Source: Glomus cerebriforme
Taxonomy: Eukaryota > Glomeromycota > Glomeromycetes > Glomerales > Glomeraceae
Direction of reading: 5' to 3'
Length of the DNA: 13,962 nucleotides
NCBI GenBank assembly: GCA_003550305.1
Contig: QKYT01000328.1
Span: forward strand, 1-13,962
The notes under the pieces are model-generated. The model was not told the DNA's origin and did no database searches. It saw only the letters and a program-made list of their open reading frames with translations. The number at the start of each line of letters is the position of its first letter. The stretch's first letter is position 1. The position numbers and the translations under genes are program-made. Of the stretch, positions 7,859 to 13,962 are shown piece after piece.

Positions 7859-8524
7859 AATCTCTGTCCCGTGTGCAATGAATATTTCCCATCCATTGAA
7901 ATTGTGAAAGGTGAATGTAGGCGCTACTACACAGAAAAGAAAGAGGTAAAAAAGTTTTTGGCAAGAAATAACATGGATCCTGGTAAAGTACTGGAAGAAT
8001 TACGAGGTCTTACTCAAATAGAAGAAATGTTAATCACGCAAATTTTTCTGATCATCTCCGTATACTGTCTTAATAGTGGTCAATACGCGTATCGAGGTAA
8101 TATCATTAATTTTCCTCAGAATGTGAAGGAATTTACTACACGACTGCCTCATCATCCTTCGATACTTGATGTTCTTATTGTTCGTCGTAACTTTTCTGAT
8201 GGTAGAACATTTAAAGATTTCAACGTATATCTATCTGTAGTAGCTCATGCTCTCTATTGGCTGAAACATAATAATTGATATTATTCAAATATCATTATTG
8301 ATGAAGAAGTTTTGAGGTCATTACCAGAAGATGATCCATTTGTTGATCAGATCTCATGACTTGAGGATACAGGTGGTGAAATAGGTGGTGAAATCGATGA
8401 TAACGATATTCTATATGACTCTGTGTTAAATAATTTTGTACCCATGCTGATTCCTGTTCCTAATGAAGAGAGAACCGTTGCCAATGTTCTTGATCGAATG
8501 CAGACAGATACTCTTCCAGTTACA
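7859..8524 (+). other. DUF6570-like N-terminal region of the Helitron protein
   Basis: Begins with a Cys-Pro-Val-Cys pair (codons 7865-7876) and a later KGEC Cys (7916), suggesting a small zinc-binding element. It then runs through NNMDPG, GLTQIEEML, a QYAYRGNIINFPQNV segment and LDVLIVRR to WLKHNN. This pattern resembles the DUF6570 region found before the Rep domain in many Helitron proteins (recognised from memory of the family, not searched). TGA stops at 8276 and 8357 interrupt it, the first at a position where Arg is expected before YYSNI. Confidence 0.6.
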
Positions 8525-8539
8525 TAGCCATCTATAAAA

Positions 8540-9730
8540 GGTATTCCAGTAAATGAATTTCAATCTCCTGGCTACATAGCTCATGCTTTTCTGACTCTAT
8601 ATCCTACAGGTGCAGCTGATCTTCGTTCTGAACGTATTAGAGATATAAAACCAGCCGAGTATTTTTCACACTTGCTCAAGTACAAAGATAGCTGATTTGC
8701 CTGTCATGCTCACTGGTGGTACTTTGCTCTAAATTCGCAGATACGATGGAGAGCTCTGCAAGAAGGTAAGGTGTATGTAAAACAAAATTTGAACGATAAT
8801 CAGCACACTGTTGAGGATTTACGGAAAATGCTTGAAAATGATAATCACATGGCAGATTGTATCATATGATTCAGAGAGGGTTTGCGGGGATCTCGTCAGT
8901 TTTGGCATAGATAACAATCTGAACTTTCGGACATGATTAAGCAATTAGGTACTCAGGGGATGATATTTTTTACTTTCAGTGCTACCGATTTTCATTGGCC
9001 TGACCTACATAACCTGATGCCGCATAGTGATTTTTTGAGTACATTATCTGAACAGGAGGTGAGCAAATATAAGCGTCAAGACTTAATTGACAATCCACAT
9101 ATTTCTGCATGGTACTTCAAAAAATGATTTAAATTGTTTTTTGAAAAAGTATTAGTCCCTAAATGGAACCTTGAAGATTGGTAGTACTGTTTTGAATGGC
9201 AACATCACGGTAACTCTCATGTACATGGTATTGCTAAAAGGAAAGATGCTTCTGTTATTGATTGGGATAAGATGAAAGACAATGAAGAATTGATGAATAA
9301 TGTAATACGATACCTGAATTCGTTGGTTACTACAAATAATTCTGGACTCGGCGCTTCATTTCCTGAACGTCACCTATGCCAAAAACGATCTGATGAGCTG
9401 CTGCACTATGAACTACAAGACTATGTCAACTTAGTTAACAAACTACAACGTTATATCCATTGTAATTCTTCTTATTGCCTTCATGTTGATCGTACAGGAC
9501 GTCAGTATTGCAAAGGATCAGATATCCAAAAGAGATAAGTGAAAATACGCATTTACGAGATGATAACGAACAGCCAGAACTAATTACTGCGAGGAATGAC
9601 CCGCTTCTCAACCCTCACGATCGCTTACAGCTTCAAGGTTAGCGTGCGAATGTTGACTTGAAGCCCGTCCTTAGTATAGAAGTAGTATAGAAGTTGCATT
9701 ACGTTATATTTTCAAGTATGCGAGTAAATC
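8540..9730 (+). other. Helitron Rep (HUH/Y2 endonuclease) domain, disrupted
   Basis: The nicking and joining domain for rolling-circle transposition. Visible landmarks: GYIAHAFLTLYPTG at about 8570-8611; the motif-1-like strand FFTFSATDFHWPDL (8966-9007); the metal-binding HVH (codons 9218-9226) after EWQ; a Cys-rich patch YC-x-x-VDRTGRQYC; and, after the 11-bp duplication is allowed for, the two catalytic tyrosines in Y-I-F-K-Y-A-S-K (codons 9705-9728), matching the family's YxxKYxxK. All canonical catalytic side chains therefore survive, although eight stops and two frameshifts cut the domain. Several arginine positions now read Cys, His or Trp (for example 8702, 8711, 8717, 9188 and 9206). 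Confidence 0.85.
9673..9694 (+). repeat. 11-bp tandem duplication causing a frameshift
   Basis: AGTATAGAAGT occurs twice back to back (9673-9683 and 9684-9694). Counting one copy only, the frame from LSIE runs directly into V-A-L-R-Y-I-F-K-Y, the Y2 motif. It is therefore a lesion acquired after the gene was functional, and is also why an unrelated frame looks open at 9694-9927. Confidence 0.9.
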
Positions 9731-10534
9731 TGAACTTCGCTCTGCAACTTTCTTGGAAATTCTTTCCAGGATTGTTAATGATAGCAATCCAAGTGGTTCC
9801 TCTCTTACCGCTATTCAAGGTTTACTGCTTTGAACTATTACGGAATGTGATATTTTCGCACAAGAGACGTGTCATTTACTTCTTGGCTTGCCTCTTTATC
9901 AATGCAGTCGTCAGTTTGTATCATTAAACCTCAATAAAGAATCTCCTCACTGACTTTGTAGTTCTGAAAATACATCTTTTTCAACTGAAGATGAAGTTGG
10001 TCAGACAGTGTCATCCCCTCTGCAAAAATATTGGAATCGTTCTGTTGAACTTGAGGAACTTTCGCTTCATCAACTTTATCTGAAATATCGTTATTCTAAA
10101 GGTTGTTGGAAATGGTGCGAACATGAAAATATCGTGTGTGTCTGGCCACGTCCTTCATCTCTCCATGGTGGTTCTCAATGGGAGGATTATTGTTGAGTTA
10201 AAGTTATTCTCCACATTAGTCATCGTGATATAGATGCTTTGACTGAGAATGACAGTATCTCCTGGTCTGATCTCTTTGAACGTTACCGTAAAATAATTGA
10301 AAATATTACAGATTTACTTGGTCCACTTGTGAAAAACCTAGATGATCATGTTGATGAAGATGAAAGCGATCGTGAAGATCTGGAAGATAATGATGGTGAA
10401 GGTGAATTACGCCCTGATTGGATGATTCTTTCAGAGATGAGACCCAGTGCTTCGTTTGATGTTTCATCCAATTTGGGTTTTCGTGATATTAACCGAAATT
10501 ATGACTGATTTTCTGACTTTAGATTACGTTGTCT

Positions 10535-12085
10535 AATCTTGATCTTGCTATCATTTCTAACTTTATACAGCAAGTTCGCAAAACTACGAATTTAGAAGAT
10601 GTAAACTTACTGGATCGTATAGTAGATCCACTATCTTTAAATGAGAATCAGATGATGGTATTCAAACGAGTTGAATCTCATTACACCTCCTTACTTACTA
10701 ATCGTGATTGTGTTGATCTCCTTAGAATTATCGTTTTAGGAACTGCTAGTACTGGAAAGTCCTATTTAATAAAGATGATTTAAGATCGACTTTGTGAAAT
10801 AGCACGAGATCATAATATTGATAGTTTACCTGTTATGCTTCTTGCTCTGACTGGTGTTGCAGCATTCAATATTCATGGTTCAACAATACATTCTTCGTTT
10901 TCTATTCCAGTATCTGCCAAAATGTTTGATTTAGGTGGTGAGAATTTGAAAAGACTGCAAGCTAAATTAGATGGCGTGTATTATTTTATTATAGACGAAA
11001 AGAGTATGGTTGGCCATCACATGCTTGTATTGATTGACTTACATTTGCGTCAAGCCTTTCCAAATCACAGAAACCAGATATTTAGTGGACGATCGATAAT
11101 ACTAGTTGGTAACTTTGGACAACTTCCTTCTGTGTTAGATGAACCAATGTACTCTCAAGTTTCTCGACGAGACTCCCTATCAAATGATGCTATTGCAGTT
11201 TATCGACAGTTTCGTGAGGTATATCATCTTGGAATAGTTCAATGTCAATCAGGTGATTCCTACGATCAACAAAGATTCAGAGATCTTCTATTGCGTTTGC
11301 ATAATGCCGAATCTACCGAAGATGACTGGATGTTACTTGCTACATAGTTTTCTAATACTCCAGACATGTTATCCTCATTAGATCATGCTCGATTCTCTGG
11401 TACCACATGTATTATGTCATGTAAATCTGATGTTGAGGAGTTTAATATTAATAGACTTAGATCTTTGAATTCTCCAATAGCTAGAATTAATGCTGTTCAT
11501 ACTGGAAGTAGCAAAGCTCATCAAGCAGATCCTGATGTAGCAAAAGGGCTTGAACGTTACTTATTATTGTCAAGAGGTTCACGAGTAATACTTAGATCCA
11601 ACTTATGGACTAAGACTGGTTTGGTTAATAGCTTGTGTGGCATTGTTCAAGAAATAATTTTTGAGAAAAATTATTCACCACCTTCACTTCCTATTGCTAT
11701 CATGGTGGAGTTTGATAACTATTCTGGCCCTTCTATCCTAGCAGCTGATGGTAAAAAACTTATTCCAATTGTACCGATTAGGCATACCTAGAAAGGAAAA
11801 AAAGGTCCCTGTTCATGTTTGCAGGTTCCAATTTGCTTAGCTTGGGCGATTACTGTACACAAGAGCCAGGGTCTAACTTTGAAAAAGGCTGTCATAGATC
11901 TTGGTAAAAATGAATTTGCTGCTGATCTTACATTTGTGGCAATATCTCGCATCCCTACTTTCAAAAATATCCTTTTTCATCCATTTTCATTTGAAAGACT
12001 GCAGCGTATTAAAAATTGTAAGAGGTTGCGTGAGAGAATAGTTGAAGAGAATTGTTTAATCTCTATGATTCCTCAACATAATTAA
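10535..12085 (+). other. PIF1-family (SF1B) helicase domain, disrupted
   Basis: This is the unwinding module of the Helitron protein. Motifs in order: Walker A GTASTGKS (10739-10762); motif Ia-like ALTGVAAFNIHGSTIHSSF (from 10844); Walker B IIDEKSM (Asp-Glu at 10994-10999); motif III LVGNFGQLPSV (Asn at 11111, where the family has Asp, and Ser where it has a second Pro); motif V AWAITVHKSQGLTL (11840 onward); motif VI TFVAISR (11930-11950). Stops at 10781 (TAA), 11345 (TAG) and 11789 (TAG) break it. Because Walker A, Walker B and the motif VI Arg persist while motif III has lost its acid, some drift is visible even without the stops. The frame is continuous from about 10529 to 12085 apart from those stops. 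Confidence 0.9.
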
Positions 12086-12129
12086 TAATAATTGTTCTAT
12101 AATTATTCTTGTACGAAAAAAAAATTATC

Positions 12130-12223
12130 TATTTTATTTAGTGTTACATTGATATTTAGTGATACAATTCTTTTTTTATTTTTATATTTTATTTAGTATT
12201 ACATTGATATTTAGTGATACAAT
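12130..12223. repeat. 39-bp direct repeat in the Helitron 3' trailer
   Basis: The segments 12130-12168 and 12185-12223 differ at one base (GTGTTAC against GTATTAC), with a T-rich spacer of 16 bp. Each contains TGATATTTAGTGATACAA. They lie between the stop codon and the terminal hairpin. Confidence 0.85.
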
Positions 12224-12294
12224 AAATTTGAATTCTTTAACTCTTTTTTGAGTTTTGTGATACATCTTAAAGTTTTAAACACTTTGGACAATCC

Positions 12295-12313
12295 AACGGT
12301 TCCCGTTACCTAG
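12295..12313 (+). other. Helitron 3' terminal hairpin and CTAG end
   Basis: A 5-bp GC-containing stem (AACGG and CCGTT) with a TTC loop, two bases, then CTAG, followed by host T at 12314. This matches the Helitron transposition terminator (short hairpin just before CTRR). It is one of the few GC-rich spots in the trailer, and both stem CpGs are still intact. Confidence 0.85.
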
Positions 12314-13861
12314 TATTAATAATTATTAAGATTGTAAATCAAAATACTAGCAATATTTATAAAATATAAATTTCAATTGCTTTCAAAATCCTTAAATCAT
12401 AACTTTTACCATTTTCAATAATTTTCATAATTATATATTATTATTGCTAATACTAAAAAGTATTTATCAAAATATTATTGTATTTTTAATGATATTTTTA
12501 AAGAAGTTCAATTTCTTACTGAATATAAAAATCTAATGATTACCATACAAAGAAAGTTATTGAAGGTAAAATTTCTAATTCTATCTATCCTTGATTATGA
12601 TTTCATCAATATAATACAAAATATAAAGTTAAATCAAATGTAGCATATAATGCATTTCACTTACTAAAAATTCTAATTAAGTATAAGTCAAACATTCTGG
12701 ATAGTTTATTAAATTTTAATTTAATCAAAAAAATAGACTTTATCAATTATTTTAAATATTTTTAACTCAAATTACTTTTTGATTAGAGTATTATGATATT
12801 ATTTTGAATAATAATATTATGAAAACTAACTGATATAATATATCACTTTTACTTTTTCTTGCTGTCAATAATAATATTAGATCTAATCTTATTGCACAGA
12901 TCCTCATATTTGATAAAATAATAGAATCTTATAAATAGATCTTAAAGTATACAAAAAAGCAACAATAATCAAACTATTAGTATTTATCACTAATGCAAAT
13001 TTAGCTATAAATATAATAATTAAATAAATATATAAAATGACTTATCTAATTCACTATATTTTTATATAAGCAAAAACTGGTAAAAAATATGAAATCTAAA
13101 CTTTCTAATTAATATAATAATTTTATTTGCAATTTTTATTATTATCACAATAGTTTGTGTAAAGTACTCTTTTATGAAAAATGTATTGATATGTAAATTT
13201 ATTAGTAAAATAAAAGTTTTCAATACTATGGTCTATAAGATGTATTTTTTACATGCAAACTTTTTTTGTATAAAATTATATCTAAGGTTAAAACTTATAA
13301 AAAAATATCTTAATATAAAAGATTACTTAATAAAAATCCTTTATCCTAGCTAATGAATATGAGCTTAAGTATTCACATTAAGAATATTTACCATAAGAAT
13401 CTAAACCATTTCTTGCATGGAAGGTAATAATAACATTATTAAATGTAAATTAATATTAAATAATACTTTGTTTAATTTTGCAAGTATTCTTGTTACTTAG
13501 TTTGAAAGTAAGGTAAAATGAAATCAATTTTTTGAATATTATATCTTATCAACCTATATGGAAATTACATTAGTTGATCATGATTTCTTTTTAAAGGTTA
13601 ATAAATTGATATCTGAATACTTGCTTTCTTATATCTTATCTGCTAAATATTCTGAGATAACACAAATACACAATGTCTCTACTTTATTATAAATAAAATG
13701 AAATCAAATATTATTAAAGTAATTAAAGTTTATTTTTGTATTAGAAATTATTAATGAATCTTTTTTGTTTTTGAATAATTTTGCTAATACTTTTGCCATA
13801 TATGATCAAGTATTAGTATAATAGATAGATATATCAAATATTAACACAGGTAGAATGCTGT
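12314..13861. other. AT-rich stretch without a gene
   Basis: AT-rich DNA right of the Helitron. I see no open frame of substance, RNA gene or bounded element. Confidence 0.6.
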
Positions 13862-13962
13862 TCAATCGGGCATATACCCGATTGATAACTATTAAAATAA
13901 TTAGTTAACATAGTATATATATCGGATTAAACAAAAATTGGTGATCAATAAGGCACATACCC
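13862..13962. repeat. Strong 9-bp hairpin and partial second copy at window end
   Basis: TCAATCGGG (13862-13870), loop CATATA, CCCGATTGA (13877-13885): a perfect 9-bp stem with four G/C pairs in AT-rich DNA. At 13945-13962 the window ends with TCAATAAGGCACATACCC, which matches the first 18 bases (stem, loop and start of the second arm) at 15 positions. The element therefore seems to recur about 80 bp later and is cut by the window edge. It may be the edge of another mobile element or a structured repeat; no assignment is possible. Confidence 0.55.

Larger units (their letters stand above)
7289..12085 (+). pseudogene. Helitron Rep-PIF1 helicase protein, dead
   Basis: A transposase of about 1,590 codons (usual range for Rep-Hel proteins) that can be followed end to end. 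The reading frame is that of 7871 from 7289 to about 9510. It shifts by one between 9511 and 9522, shifts again at an 11-bp tandem duplication (9673-9694), and returns to the first frame at about 10525-10532, then runs to TAA at 12083. Nineteen internal stops start at 7388, 7508, 7832, 8276, 8357, 8525, 8693, 8867, 8912, 9125, 9182, 9640, 9831, 9951, 10194, 10506, 10781, 11345 and 11789; twelve are TGA. Order: Cys-x2-Cys N-terminus, five 16-residue repeats, a DUF6570-like region, the Rep domain, a linker, then the PIF1-family helicase. No start is certain: the first in-frame ATG is 7358, but the open frame extends upstream to 7289. Intact copies elsewhere in the genome would be needed for mobility. 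Confidence 0.9.
6951..12313 (+). mobile_element. Full-length but inactive Helitron (about 5.4 kb)
   Basis: A rolling-circle transposon carrying a Rep-helicase gene. The right end is well supported: a hairpin (AACGG at 12295-12299, loop TTC, CCGTT at 12303-12307), then AC, then CTAG (12310-12313), then host T. That is the canonical Helitron 3' terminus (hairpin about 10 bp before CTRR, insertion between A and T). The left end is a guess: Helitrons start with TC after host A, and A6950|TC6951 (TCTGTCTGTCTG) fits. A6921|TC6922 is an alternative. The coding strand runs left to right, as expected with the hairpin downstream of the helicase. The element contains a 32-bp minisatellite in its 5' leader and a duplicated 39-bp segment in its 3' trailer. 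It has no TIRs or target duplication, as is normal for Helitrons. Confidence 0.85.

Noticed and set aside
9694..9927. 77-codon frame
   Set aside because: Opened only by the 11-bp duplication; the true frame here starts at 9696 and contains the Y2 motif.
7388..11791. TGA as a sense codon (alternative genetic code)
   Set aside because: The TGAs lie mostly at Arg positions, TAG and TAA also occur, and three frameshifts are present. Decay explains all of it.

Overview
This window looks like an AT-rich eukaryotic, probably fungal, genome segment made almost entirely of dead transposable elements. It contains no intact host gene. The best guess is an arbuscular mycorrhizal fungus (Rhizophagus-like, Glomeromycotina). 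The reasons are the very high A+T content, introns of about 70-80 nt with CTAAC-type branch sites, heavy CpG-to-TpG/CpA decay that suggests a methylated genome, and a Rep-PIF1 Helitron protein of a type I associate with these fungi. The organism assignment is inference.

Layout, left to right. (1) 1-1050: tandem units of about 94-110 bp. Each unit reads as a micro-exon (20-33 nt) plus an intron of 73-78 nt with donor, branch site, pyrimidine tract and acceptor. A 314-bp TA-flanked MITE (380-693) sits inside the fourth intron. (2) 1051-3623: gene-free AT-rich DNA with a small inverted repeat, a probable 203-bp MITE (2341-2543) and a short reverse-oriented retroposed fragment with poly(T) and 18-bp target-site duplications (2698-2830). 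(3) 3624-4635: a 1.0-kb Mutator-like non-autonomous element with long TIRs and a 9-bp TSD. It carries a second, unrelated exon-intron-like tandem array and a terminal exon. (4) 5155-6062: a second Mutator-like element with TIRs, the same 9-bp TSD sequence and internal repeats of about 175 bp. (5) About 6951-12313: a full-length but dead Helitron. Its Rep-helicase gene (about 7289-12085) reads in register through 19 internal stops and three frameshifts. Both Rep catalytic motifs (HVH and Y-x-x-K-Y-x-x-K) and the PIF1-family helicase motifs are still recognisable. A 3' hairpin followed by CTAG and a host T marks the right terminus. (6) 12314-13962: gene-free AT-rich DNA ending in a strong hairpin and a partial second copy of it.

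Two themes link the parts. First, most lesions (TGA from CGA, Cys/His/Trp in place of Arg, mismatches between TIR arms) fit deamination of methylated CpG. Second, two independent tandem arrays with canonical splice signals in every unit suggest that exon-plus-intron units are amplified as blocks in this genome.
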